Shown here one piece after another: positions 1 to 7,743 of a DNA stretch of 32,991 nt. Each line of letters begins with the position of its first letter. Position 1 is the stretch's first letter. The stretch is from CAZECR01 sp964510495 (GTDB lineage Bacteria; Patescibacteriota; Patescibacteriia; Magasanikbacterales; GWA2-37-8): positions 1 through 32,991 of the forward strand of contig CAZECR010000009.1 of the NCBI GenBank assembly GCA_964510495.1. The letters are read 5' to 3'. Made by a program: the position numbers and the translations under genes. A model generated the notes under the pieces. That model was given only the letters and a program-made list of their open reading frames with translations. It did no database searches and had not been told where the DNA came from.

Positions 1-55
1 GAACTGACGACGCCAGCCTCTTCAGGGCTGCGCTCTACCACTGAGCTACCGCGGC
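1..55 (-). tRNA. tRNA-Phe (GAA), 3' end cut by window edge
   Basis: On the minus strand the 5' end reads GCCGCGG-TA-GCTC, followed by a complete D arm and an anticodon arm CAGCC / CTGAAGA / GGCTG, giving anticodon GAA (Phe). The gene starts at 55. The T arm and 3' acceptor strand run off the left edge, so the full fold cannot be checked. Confidence 0.88.
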
Positions 56-156
56 AAATGTCTAAACTGGAGCCTAGAATAACAAAAGAATGGTTTCCCG
101 TCAACTGGTTGGTGGTGGGCAACTACTTGTTCGGGTTCTAAGGGCTCACAATTACC

Positions 157-193
157 GCTCAAAACAACAAAACCCCTCATGCCGAGGGGTTTT
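157..193 (-). terminator. Intrinsic terminator of nrdAB
   Basis: A perfect 10-bp stem (169-178 with 184-193, core CCCCTC/GAGGGG) and a 5-nt loop are followed on the minus strand by TTTTGTTGTTTT. It lies 16 bases after the nrdB stop and separates the operon from tRNA-Phe. Confidence 0.85.
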
Positions 194-208
194 GAAGTGC
201 TTAGATTT

Positions 209-1243
209 TTACCAATCGAGCGTTCCACCGACCTTGTACTCAGTCACACGAGTTTCAAAGAAATTCTTTTCTTTTGAGAGGTCAATCGCTTCACTCATCC
301 ATGGGAATGGGTTTGGAATATTGTACTGGGTTGGGAGTCCAACGCGCGCGAGACGGCGGTCAGCAATGTATTCAATATATTGCTTGAAGCCGTCCGCATT
401 CATACCAAAGATGCCTTTAGGGAATACTTCTTGGGCAAAGGTGTATTCGAGCACAACAGCTTGTTTCACGAGATCAATAATGTGCGCCTGAAAATCTGCG
501 GTCCAAAGTTCTGGCTGTTCTTCTTTGATAGTATTAATGAGGTTGATACCAAAGTTCAAGTGCTGCGATTCATCGCGCATGATGTACTGAATTTGTTCGG
601 CGGAACCAATCATCTTGTTGAGGCGCTGAAAACCGAACATAACGGCAAATGAACTGTAGAAGAAAATGCCTTCCAAAATTAGTGAGAACACACACATATT
701 CTCGAGAAACTTCTGATCACTCGCAAAAGTACCTGTCTTGAAATTCGGATCAAAGATACCGTCGTTGAAACCAAGAATAAATTGATCTTTGTTATAGATC
801 GCATCAACTTCGCGGTACATATTGAAGATCTCCCCTTCATCAAGTCCGAGACTTTCAACAATGTACTGGTACGCATGGGTGTGAATCGCCTCTTCGTAGC
901 CTTGGCGCAAGAGGTACATGCGGCATTCAGGCGAGGTAATGTGTTTATAGAAACCCAAAACCACATTATTGGCTGCGATCGAATCTGCCGTCGTAAAGAA
1001 ACCTAAAACAGTTTTGAGCGCCTTGCGTTCATCGTCATTGAGAAACGTTGGCGACTTCCACTGTTCGATATCTTTCTGCATGCTAATTTCAGTCGGGAGC
1101 CAGTGGTTGGCGTTACCCGTATTGTAGGCTTCCCAGGCAAACAAATGTTTCATGGGGTAGAGCTGAATCACGTCAGCATCTTCGCCGTTGATAACGCGGC
1201 GTTTGTTGATATCGACACGTTGATCTGTTTTTGTGAGTGGCAT
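209..1243 (-). CDS. nrdB: Ribonucleoside-diphosphate reductase beta subunit (R2)
   Basis: This is the small subunit of class I ribonucleotide reductase, which houses the dinuclear metal site and radical used by NrdA to make deoxyribonucleotides. At 344 aa it has the usual length. Candidate metal ligands are D87, E118, H121, E191, E225 and H228 (EAIHTHAY at 118-125, RDESQH at 223-228). Y125 sits at the radical-tyrosine position. Spacing and local sequence resemble the Chlamydia-type R2, in which that position is Phe and the first ligand Glu; here they are Tyr and Asp, as in the diiron-tyrosyl type. The C-terminal tail (GGTLDW) is of the kind that docks on NrdA. It lies 47 bases downstream of nrdA in the same operon. 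There is no SD; the start context is CTATG. Confidence 0.96.
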   Translation of the reverse strand: MPLTKTDQRVDINKRRVINGEDADVIQLYPMKHLFAWEAYNTGNANHWLPTEISMQKDIEQWKSPTFLNDDERKALKTVLGFFTTADSIAANNVVLGFYKHITSPECRMYLLRQGYEEAIHTHAYQYIVESLGLDEGEIFNMYREVDAIYNKDQFILGFNDGIFDPNFKTGTFASDQKFLENMCVFSLILEGIFFYSSFAVMFGFQRLNKMIGSAEQIQYIMRDESQHLNFGINLINTIKEEQPELWTADFQAHIIDLVKQAVVLEYTFAQEVFPKGIFGMNADGFKQYIEYIADRRLARVGLPTQYNIPNPFPWMSEAIDLSKEKNFFETRVTEYKVGGTLDW

Positions 1244-1290
1244 AGCGGAGAAACTTAAAGGGTAAAGACCGGGGTGAAAAAAAGTTTAAG

Positions 1291-4149
1291 TTAGGACTGA
1301 CAGGCCTCGCAGGTCGGATCATTAATCAAACAGGCTTTAATTTCTTTCAGGTCTGGCAAGTCGTTCGCCTGCATCATCATGACGACAGGTTCAGCTTTCG
1401 GTGTTTCAGGAATAATTACCGGAGCAGCCGATGTAGTAGAGGCGCCGCCTGCTGTGCTGGTGCGGGTGTGCGTCGAGCCATACTTACCGGTATCAACGGT
1501 CGATTTTTCTACCTGTGAAGCACTGAGGGTGCGGAGGTAGTACGTGGTCTTGAGACCCATTTCCCAAGCATACATGTACACTTCGCTCAGTTCCTTGCCC
1601 GATGTGCCGTTGAAGTAAATATTGAGCGATTGACTCTGGTCAATCCATTTACCGCGATACGCTGCGGACTTGATAAGCCAGCGCGGATTAATCTCAAAGA
1701 CTTCTTTATGCTTAGCACGGATATGTTCAGGAATCTCGTGGATCTGTGAAATGTTACCGTCGTGATATTTAATCTTACCCAGCATTTCGAAGTCCCAAAG
1801 ATTTAATTTCTTGAGATCATCAACCAAATATGGGTTAATGATAATGAAGTCGCCAGCTTGGTTAGATTTCACGTAAATATTTTTGTAGATCGGTTCGATG
1901 GTTGGCAGACAGCCCACGATATTTGCAGTTGTCGCAGTTGGTGCAACGGCCAAACAGTTGGAGTTGCGCATACCGTATTCTTTGATCGACTTTCGAACCA
2001 CGCTCCAATCCATGCGAGCAGTGCGATCAACATCAATGCGTTCGCCGCGTTCTTGTTCCAAGAGGTCAAGGGTGTCGAGAGGCAAAATACTACGATCCCA
2101 TTTCGATCCACGGAACGTTTCGTAGGCGCCGCGTTCACGGGCGAGATCGCTACTGGCAAGAATTGCATAGTAAGCAACCACTTCCATACTATAATCAGCA
2201 AACTGTACACAGGCTTCAGAATCAAAATTAATTCCTTGCAAGTAGAGCGCGTCCTGGTAACCGCGAATACCAAGGCCAACCGGGCGGTGACGCATGTTAC
2301 TGCGCTTAGCGTCTTCGGTTGGGTAGTAGTTAATATCGATCACGTTGTCCAGCATGCGCATCGCGATCGTAACCACTTCCTTGACCAAAGCTTCGTCGTA
2401 TTTTCCATTAACAATAAATTTCGCAAAGTTAAGTGAACCCAAGTTACAAACAGCAGTTTCGTCAGCCGAGGTGTTGAGCGTAATTTCGGTACAAAGGTTT
2501 GAATTATGAATCACACCAACGTGATCTTGTGGTGAGCGAACGTTTGACGGATCTTTGAAGGTGATCCAAGGATGGCCAGTTTCAAAAAGCATGGCGAGCA
2601 TTTTTTTCCAGAGGTCGCGGGCCTTCATGCGTTTGAAGAGGACGATCTTTCCTTCATCAGCTAATTTTTCATAACGTTCGTAGCGTTCATCAAAACGTTT
2701 GCCGTAAATATGGTGGAGTTCCGGTGTTTCGTCTGGGGAAAAGAGCGTCCACTGACCATCTTCGCGCACGCGTTTCATAAACAAATCCGGGATCCAGTTG
2801 GCTGTGTCCATGTCGTGGGTGCGGCGACGTTCATCACCGGTATTCTTACGAAGTTCGAGGAAGGCTTCGACATCGTAGTGCCACGACTCAAGATATACAC
2901 ATGCAGCCCCGCGGCGTCGGCCAGAGCGGTTAATGGCCACGGTTACATCGTTGGCAATTTTAAGAAACGGAATAACACCTTGGCTTTCAACGCCCGTTCC
3001 CTGAATAAAGGCGCCGGTGCCACGAATGTTGGTCCAGTCCGTGCCAATACCACCTGACCATTTGGAAAGCTGAGAGTTGTCGGCGTAGGTTTTGAAAATG
3101 TTGTCCAAAGAATCCGAAACGGTGTTTAAATAGCAACTGGAAAGCTGCGGTTTGTGTGTACCCGCATGGAACAAAGTTGGGGTTGATGGGGTGTAGAGCA
3201 GCTTCGACATGATGTCGTAAAAGCGGATCGTGTGCTCATAGCGGTTTTCTTTTTCACCAATTGCGCTACCCATAGCGATACGCATCCAAAACATTTGCGG
3301 GGTTTCAAGAACTTGTTTGGTAGCGTGATCGCTGAGGAAATAACGATCGTAGAGCGTTTGGAGACCGAGATAAACAAACAAATCATCACGTTCAATCACC
3401 AACGCCTGACTTAATTTTTCAAGGTCAAAGGTAAGTAATTTTGGATCCAGGCGTTCGATCTCGACACCGCGGCGCATGTTGCGCACAAAAGCTTCACGAT
3501 ATTGCTTTTCAAGATTCGTAAAATCAATAACGTCAGCCCCGATAGTGTCTTTATAGTTGATATTCAAAAGAAGGCGAGCGGCAACTTTGGCATACGCCGG
3601 ATCTTGCTCAATCATGGCGCGAGCCGTCATGATAAGCGCGCGAGCAATGTCCGAAGTCTTAATACCTTCGTAGAGTTCACTGCGGCATTGGTTGAGGAGG
3701 GCTTCTGGATTAACTGAATCCTCAAGACCCTTGAGCGTGTAGCTGAGCGAACGGCGGAGTTTGTCGAATGAGAAATACTCAGTCTTGCCTGAGCGCTTCA
3801 CGACAGTCAGATCATTCTTTTCAATTTTTTCCATCACTTCTTTTTTCTTTTCTTCACGCTCTTTGGCATGTTCGTAGCGATACAAAATATACGTCTTGGC
3901 AACATCAAACAAACCTTCCTGCATGAGCTGGCGTTCCACAAAATCCTGAACCGCTTCAACGGCCGGAGTCGATTCTTGGAACGAATGCTCAAGCTGATCC
4001 GTAACACTCTGCGTAATCAAAGTAATTTTAGGCAGGTCCGGCGTGCCGCGCACCTCTTTGTAGGCCTTGGCGATGGCGCTCGCAATTTTTTCCGGGTTGA
4101 AGTCAGCGATCGAACCGTCGCGCTTCTTGATCTTGAGTATCGTCGACAT
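1291..4149 (-). CDS. nrdA: Ribonucleoside-diphosphate reductase alpha subunit
   Basis: This is the catalytic subunit of class I ribonucleotide reductase (952 aa). The N-terminus carries two ATP-cone allosteric domains (about residues 1-95, starting with KKRDGSIADFNPEKI, and about 112-200, starting VVKRSGKTEYFSFDKL). The catalytic barrel follows, with the substrate-site Cys in SSCYLNT, the NLCTEI motif (thiyl Cys and Glu), the partner Cys in AVCNLGSLN, and the Tyr pair in TTYYLRTL for radical transfer. The C-terminal tail ends with redox-active C947-x-x-C950. The length fits a two-cone NrdA. It is first in the nrdA-nrdB operon, with an extended -10 promoter and candidate NrdR boxes upstream. 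The start at 4149 has no SD and the context GTATG. Confidence 0.97.
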   Translation of the reverse strand: MSTILKIKKRDGSIADFNPEKIASAIAKAYKEVRGTPDLPKITLITQSVTDQLEHSFQESTPAVEAVQDFVERQLMQEGLFDVAKTYILYRYEHAKEREEKKKEVMEKIEKNDLTVVKRSGKTEYFSFDKLRRSLSYTLKGLEDSVNPEALLNQCRSELYEGIKTSDIARALIMTARAMIEQDPAYAKVAARLLLNINYKDTIGADVIDFTNLEKQYREAFVRNMRRGVEIERLDPKLLTFDLEKLSQALVIERDDLFVYLGLQTLYDRYFLSDHATKQVLETPQMFWMRIAMGSAIGEKENRYEHTIRFYDIMSKLLYTPSTPTLFHAGTHKPQLSSCYLNTVSDSLDNIFKTYADNSQLSKWSGGIGTDWTNIRGTGAFIQGTGVESQGVIPFLKIANDVTVAINRSGRRRGAACVYLESWHYDVEAFLELRKNTGDERRRTHDMDTANWIPDLFMKRVREDGQWTLFSPDETPELHHIYGKRFDERYERYEKLADEGKIVLFKRMKARDLWKKMLAMLFETGHPWITFKDPSNVRSPQDHVGVIHNSNLCTEITLNTSADETAVCNLGSLNFAKFIVNGKYDEALVKEVVTIAMRMLDNVIDINYYPTEDAKRSNMRHRPVGLGIRGYQDALYLQGINFDSEACVQFADYSMEVVAYYAILASSDLARERGAYETFRGSKWDRSILPLDTLDLLEQERGERIDVDRTARMDWSVVRKSIKEYGMRNSNCLAVAPTATTANIVGCLPTIEPIYKNIYVKSNQAGDFIIINPYLVDDLKKLNLWDFEMLGKIKYHDGNISQIHEIPEHIRAKHKEVFEINPRWLIKSAAYRGKWIDQSQSLNIYFNGTSGKELSEVYMYAWEMGLKTTYYLRTLSASQVEKSTVDTGKYGSTHTRTSTAGGASTTSAAPVIIPETPKAEPVVMMMQANDLPDLKEIKACLINDPTCEACQS

Positions 4150-4192
4150 ACGGGCGTGTTAAAAAAATAATGAAATTCGGGTTAGGAATTTC

Positions 4193-4201
4193 ATTATAGC
4201 A
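4193..4201 (-). promoter_or_regulatory. nrdA extended -10 promoter
   Basis: The minus strand reads TGCTATAAT: a perfect -10 hexamer (4193-4198) with the TGN extension (4199-4201). No good -35 is visible at 16-18 bp, which fits an extended -10 promoter. The start would fall near 4186, giving a leader of about 37 nt. An 8-bp palindrome (4171-4193, TGAAATTC/GAATTTCA) overlaps the likely start site. Confidence 0.65.
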
Positions 4202-4209
4202 CAGATCAA

Positions 4210-4258
4210 ATACTACCTGTAGTGGTCTAACTGTGGATAACAACACTACATATTGTTT
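4210..4258 (-). promoter_or_regulatory. Tandem NrdR boxes upstream of nrdAB
   Basis: Two 16-bp palindromic sites lie at 4210-4225 and 4243-4258. The second (ACACTACATATTGTTT) differs from the usual NrdR-box consensus (acaCwAtATaTwGtgt) at two positions. The first is weaker but keeps the CTA....TAG core. Their centres are 33 bp apart, close to three helical turns, as is typical for paired NrdR boxes. They lie directly upstream of the -10, where binding would repress. No nrdR gene is in the window. Confidence 0.7.
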
Positions 4259-4324
4259 TTATTGGATTTTTTTGGGTACTCTTCGAGCGTTAGGAGAGTA
4301 TACCATAAAGCAGCCCCCTGAGCA

Positions 4325-4355
4325 ATAAAAAATAACCTTTAAAATCATTAAGGTT
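4325..4355 (-). terminator. Terminator of the 4348-7089 gene
   Basis: Stem AACCTT (4334-4339) pairs with AAGGTT (4350-4355) across a 10-nt loop, followed on the minus strand by an ATTTTTTATT tail. It overlaps the stop codon of the heparinase-like gene and insulates it from the nrdAB promoter. Confidence 0.6.
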
Positions 4356-7089
4356 TTTGGGCAAAAAAGACAATCCCCTTCCCTACCCAGCTGCCAGAGT
4401 GGATAAGTCGGTTGTATTCAGAAAGCGAGGTGGTAAACCGAGTATTCCAGCCGTTGACACGCTCCATACGATACACCGAAACGGTATCCGCTGAGGGGGC
4501 GAGGACTGTGCCACAAAAAACTGTTCCGTTATTATTGAACTGCCCCTTGTAAACCCCTTCGCTCAACCCATCAATTTCATAATCTCCCGTTACATAGCGA
4601 AAGCCGCGTCCATTTTTGAGCGCCAAACGCCGGACGACCGCAATCTCGGGGTTAGTACATTTTCCTGCCCCAGGAACTTTAAAAACAATTCCTTTATCCT
4701 GCCACACAGCACTATTTTTAAGCAGCGCAGCGCGCTCGGGAGCGCTAACTGTATAGAAGTCTAAGCCGTAGGTACGATTATACAAATAATAGACAGGACG
4801 CAACACTGCATTTTGCCCAGGGGCGGCTGGCGTTGTTGGGGCTGGGCTAGGGTTTGGAAGCGTTGGCACCGGAGAGGCAGTTGGCGCGCTGGTAACTGCA
4901 GTGTTTTCAGTAAAGAAGTGCAGCACACCTGCGCCGCTCGCAGCAAACCCAGTACCATTTGCAACAGTAACCTTACCTCCACTTACGGTAATTGCGTACG
5001 AGGCGTTGGGATTCAGATTTGTGATAATGTGTTCGATTTGTGCAGTAGGCACAGTGTACGCAAGTGTTGCATTACTGCTACTGCCACTAAACACCACCGC
5101 AGTATTTTTTGTTCCACCCAAAAGTACACCGGAAGAACCGGCTGTTCCTGTTACTGTGATTTTACTTTGCTGCGTTTGACTAGAACCAACCTCAAACGTT
5201 GTTAACCAATTTTGAGTCGTGGCCGTAGTGGCCGGACGTACTTCTAGGCGATAGACTTTGTTACTGTTAAATACATTAGTAAGTGTTACTTTATTCGCTT
5301 CTGGTAAGAGTGTCGTAACTGTTCCAACGACTCCAGCACCATTGGTAACCCGAACCTGGTGACTACCTGCAACACTAGATGTAATTTCTTTAGGCGTAGC
5401 CGCGAGATAAAATTCCTGAAACTGATCACGCGCTACCGGGATACTGGTGCTATCGGCCACCACAAAAATATTCGGACGTACGTAGACAATATTTCGGGTC
5501 CAATTAGTTACCATATTTTTTGGATACATCGCCTCAAGATGCATGCCCTGCATCGCCGTGTACGATCCCCCGTCTTCAAAATTAACCAGGCGCGTGGCAG
5601 GCGCTTTTGACAGGTCGCTCAAATCAGGCGACAAGGCTAACTGCCCACTCCCTGGATAAAAAATATTAGCTAAAATTCTTTTTTTACTGCCATAGCGATC
5701 ATCGTAAATCTGATCGCCATACGACGGATCATCTTTACCAGTCACCGCATTACGATTGAGCGCGCCAGTTGGATTAACTAAAAACGGTGTATTGCCTTGA
5801 ACAAGTACGAGACTTCCTTGATTGAATGATGCTTCGCCAGACCCCGGATAATTCACATATGGTCCAGCCGTAAACGAACCCCAGACAGCATCAGTATTCC
5901 AACTGGAACGTACGGCAGCCTGTGTCACCGTGGCAAACGACAACGGCTCACTTTGATAAGGAGAGGACGGGGCCGAGCTGTCCCATAATAAAAATTCCTG
6001 CCAAAGTGGCGCACCACCGCTGACTGCCCGAGTTGCCGCCGCATAACTTTGGAATACCGGCGCAGTTGGTTTTTTGAGGAGTCGAAGCGTAAAAGCTTCG
6101 AATGTGAAGAGTGCTGAATTAGTTGGTGTTGGGTTATCCCCTTCGTATACTGTACCCGCATCATCGAGCGACTTTAAACTAGGCCAAGCAAAATGCATTA
6201 GGTTGTATGCTTGGTCTTTCACAAAACCAAAAGGGTGTGTTTGATCTTGGGTGAGATCAGTTCCCTCAGCTGTGTAGGCAGCTACTACGGGCCAGAGCAT
6301 ATTTTGAGTCGCGAGCGCGCCATAGTTCCAACCTTCTGGCCAACCGCCGCCTTTCATCCACGTTTGATAATACGGCTGCACAACTGTGTCATACTTTGTT
6401 TTCCAGCTCGTCCACATTTTTGTAGCTTCGGGATTATCACCTTCGGTCGCCAGTGCCGTGAGCGCCTTCGCGGCAAAGTACCCGGCAAAATAATTTCCTT
6501 GCGGATGTTCGTAACCAAAACCTTTTCGCTCGAATTCACTGATCCAATAATTCAAACTGGTATACACTTGTTTTTTCTGAGCTGTAGTCATAGCTTCACC
6601 CAGCCAATCATAGCCAATTGCCATAGCGACACCAAAGTTGCGAATACCATACCCGCTATCGGTGAGTGGATTATACGCATGGGCCTGACCGGGCGGTACT
6701 GACATTTTCATGAGAATATCAATTCCCTTAGTCGCATACTTTTGCGCCGCAGCACTGTCACCCGTTTTAGTAAGTTGATAACAAATTCCTAAATCAAAAA
6801 TTGGTTCATTGTAGCCATCGCCCTGGTAGCCAAGGCCAATTAATTTGCTATCACCATACGCTTTACCATCGGGGTACTCGACCGTTGCCCCGGCATATTT
6901 GTCGCATGCCGCTTTCAGGTTAACCCAACTCGGGTCATTTGCTGCTTTCTTTTTTTCAGCTGCTGCTAGCGTATCACCCTTTAATAAAATACTTGGGTGA
7001 GCAGTAACGCCTGCAACCGCTTTTTCAGAAAATAAAAAGGTGCTAAGAATAGTCGCTAATAAAAAAAGCGGGAGAATAGTTTTTTTCAT
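4348..7089 (-). CDS. Secreted heparinase II/III-like polysaccharide lyase with C-terminal DUF5648-like repeats
   Basis: A large exported protein (913 aa from the chosen start). MKKTILPLFLLATILS...KAVAG is a clear signal peptide and fixes the start at 7089, since the longer GTG start at 7143 would bury it. The next region, beginning HPSILLKGDTL, has an (alpha/alpha)-toroid-like stretch with YDWLGEAMT, GNYFAGYFAAKAL and GGWPEGWNYG, then a beta-rich part. This resembles heparinase II/III-type lyases or related hydrolases. A Pro/Thr/Ser-rich linker (about residues 740-762) leads to three repeats near the C-terminus (PVYYLYNRTYGLDFYT, VRRLALKNGRGFRYVT, VYRMERVNGWNTRFTT) that look like DUF5648. Role by inference: cleaves acidic polysaccharide outside the cell. 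No sortase motif is seen. Catalytic residues cannot be assigned by eye. Confidence 0.68.
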   Translation of the reverse strand: MKKTILPLFLLATILSTFLFSEKAVAGVTAHPSILLKGDTLAAAEKKKAANDPSWVNLKAACDKYAGATVEYPDGKAYGDSKLIGLGYQGDGYNEPIFDLGICYQLTKTGDSAAAQKYATKGIDILMKMSVPPGQAHAYNPLTDSGYGIRNFGVAMAIGYDWLGEAMTTAQKKQVYTSLNYWISEFERKGFGYEHPQGNYFAGYFAAKALTALATEGDNPEATKMWTSWKTKYDTVVQPYYQTWMKGGGWPEGWNYGALATQNMLWPVVAAYTAEGTDLTQDQTHPFGFVKDQAYNLMHFAWPSLKSLDDAGTVYEGDNPTPTNSALFTFEAFTLRLLKKPTAPVFQSYAAATRAVSGGAPLWQEFLLWDSSAPSSPYQSEPLSFATVTQAAVRSSWNTDAVWGSFTAGPYVNYPGSGEASFNQGSLVLVQGNTPFLVNPTGALNRNAVTGKDDPSYGDQIYDDRYGSKKRILANIFYPGSGQLALSPDLSDLSKAPATRLVNFEDGGSYTAMQGMHLEAMYPKNMVTNWTRNIVYVRPNIFVVADSTSIPVARDQFQEFYLAATPKEITSSVAGSHQVRVTNGAGVVGTVTTLLPEANKVTLTNVFNSNKVYRLEVRPATTATTQNWLTTFEVGSSQTQQSKITVTGTAGSSGVLLGGTKNTAVVFSGSSSNATLAYTVPTAQIEHIITNLNPNASYAITVSGGKVTVANGTGFAASGAGVLHFFTENTAVTSAPTASPVPTLPNPSPAPTTPAAPGQNAVLRPVYYLYNRTYGLDFYTVSAPERAALLKNSAVWQDKGIVFKVPGAGKCTNPEIAVVRRLALKNGRGFRYVTGDYEIDGLSEGVYKGQFNNNGTVFCGTVLAPSADTVSVYRMERVNGWNTRFTTSLSEYNRLIHSGSWVGKGIVFFAQKP

Positions 7090-7130
7090 ACACACAATTT
7101 CAAGAATAACGGTCTTTAGGTATAGTGAAC

Positions 7131-7159
7131 GAAAAAAATACACCTGTCAAAGGTGTATT
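7131..7159 (-). terminator. Second tandem terminator, minus strand
   Basis: A perfect 9-bp stem (7137-7145 AATACACCT with 7151-7159) and a 5-nt loop are followed on the minus strand by a run of seven T. It lies just upstream of the heparinase-like gene and stops transcription coming from the gap-interrupted cassette. Confidence 0.8.
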
Positions 7160-7160
7160 C

Positions 7161-7230
7161 AGAGAAACAAAAAACCTCGCGCCCATTCTGATTCCAAATT
7201 TCTTAGAAACAGAATGGGGAGGACGCGAGG
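7161..7230 (-). terminator. GC-rich terminator of the gap-interrupted cassette
   Basis: The left arm 7175-7190 (CCTCGCG...CATTCTG) pairs with 7210-7230 (CAGAATGG...CGCGAGG), with a small internal bulge. On the minus strand TTTTTTGTTTCT follows. It lies about 45 bases after the stop codon at 7276. Confidence 0.8.
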
Positions 7231-7275
7231 TCGATGTGCGCCTCCCCTGCTCCGTTGGGAGCGTGGAGGCGGCGC

Positions 7276-7394
7276 CTAGCGGTTCGTGATGATGCACTTG
7301 GGGAAAAAGAGCTTCCCCTCCTGGCCAGAGAACTCGCCGTACGCCTGGAAGTCGGTGGTGTCGTACTGACGCTTGATGCTCGTGAGCACCATGC
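7276..7394 (-). CDS. C-terminal fragment of a GC-rich hypothetical gene, 5' part lost in an assembly gap
   Basis: The minus-strand frame leading into the gap encodes MVLTSIKRQYDTTDF... and ends FFPKCIITNR-stop; 38 residues are visible after the in-frame Met next to the gap, and the true start probably lies in the N run. The frame is supported by its position between a strong promoter (7606-7634) and a terminator (7161-7230), by GC-rich codon use, and by the absence of another good frame. I do not recognise the family. Its arrangement matches the other GC-rich single-gene cassettes in the window. Confidence 0.5.
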
Positions 7395-7494
7395 NNNNNN
7401 NNNNNNNNNNNNNNNNNNNNNNNNNNNNNNNNNNNNNNNNNNNNNNNNNNNNNNNNNNNNNNNNNNNNNNNNNNNNNNNNNNNNNNNNNNNNNN
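7395..7494. other. Assembly gap (100 N)
   Basis: Exactly 100 unknown bases, the conventional size for a scaffold gap of unknown length. Proteins drawn across it are artefacts. Confidence 0.99.
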
Positions 7495-7499
7495 ACCTC

Positions 7500-7552
7500 A
7501 AAGTTGGGGGAATACACTTTTCAAAAAATTAAAGAGTACATTCCCCAACCTT
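7500..7552 (-). promoter_or_regulatory. Large inverted repeat in the leader of the gap-interrupted gene
   Basis: Arms 7500-7518 and 7535-7552 (core GTTGGGG/CCCCAAC plus flanking AAT and ACT pairs) form a long imperfect hairpin with an AT-rich 16-nt loop. It lies between the promoter at 7606-7634 and the gap, in the likely 5' untranslated region. No known riboswitch was recognised. Confidence 0.45.
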
Positions 7553-7605
7553 AGGCAAAATTTTGTAAAGAACCGACCCCAAGACCTTATATCTTAAGGT
7601 TACTC

Positions 7606-7634
7606 ACCTTAGCATAAAAAAGGGCTTTTGTCAA
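7606..7634 (-). promoter_or_regulatory. Sigma70-type promoter of the gap-interrupted cassette
   Basis: On the minus strand a consensus -35 TTGACA (7629-7634), a 17-bp spacer ending in TGC (extended -10) and TAAGGT (7606-7611). It points toward the gap and the fragment ending at 7276. Confidence 0.65.
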
Positions 7635-7694
7635 GGGGGTTATGCAATATTTTGGCTAAAATAAGGTATTTTAGGCCTTGACGTACCCTGAATT

Positions 7695-7724
7695 AAAATA
7701 ACGGCTGTTTTCAGCCGTTATTTT
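7695..7724. terminator. Intrinsic terminator after the Big-2/FnIII protein gene
   Basis: A 13-bp perfect stem (7695-7707 with 7712-7724, core AACGGCTG/CAGCCGTT) with a 4-nt loop. It is flanked by A and T runs, so it could work in both directions. It lies about 20 bases after the stop at 7744. Confidence 0.85.
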
Positions 7725-7743
7725 TACTTACTTAAGATACGGG

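Noticed and set aside
7145..7150. TTGACA on the minus strand as the -35 of the heparinase-like gene
   Set aside because: It lies in the loop and arm of a perfect terminator hairpin, and the nearest -10-like TATACC is 20 bp away.
7100..7597. Open frames spanning the N run
   Set aside because: They exist only because unknown bases contain no stops. Only the 7276-7394 frame is supported by flanking signals.
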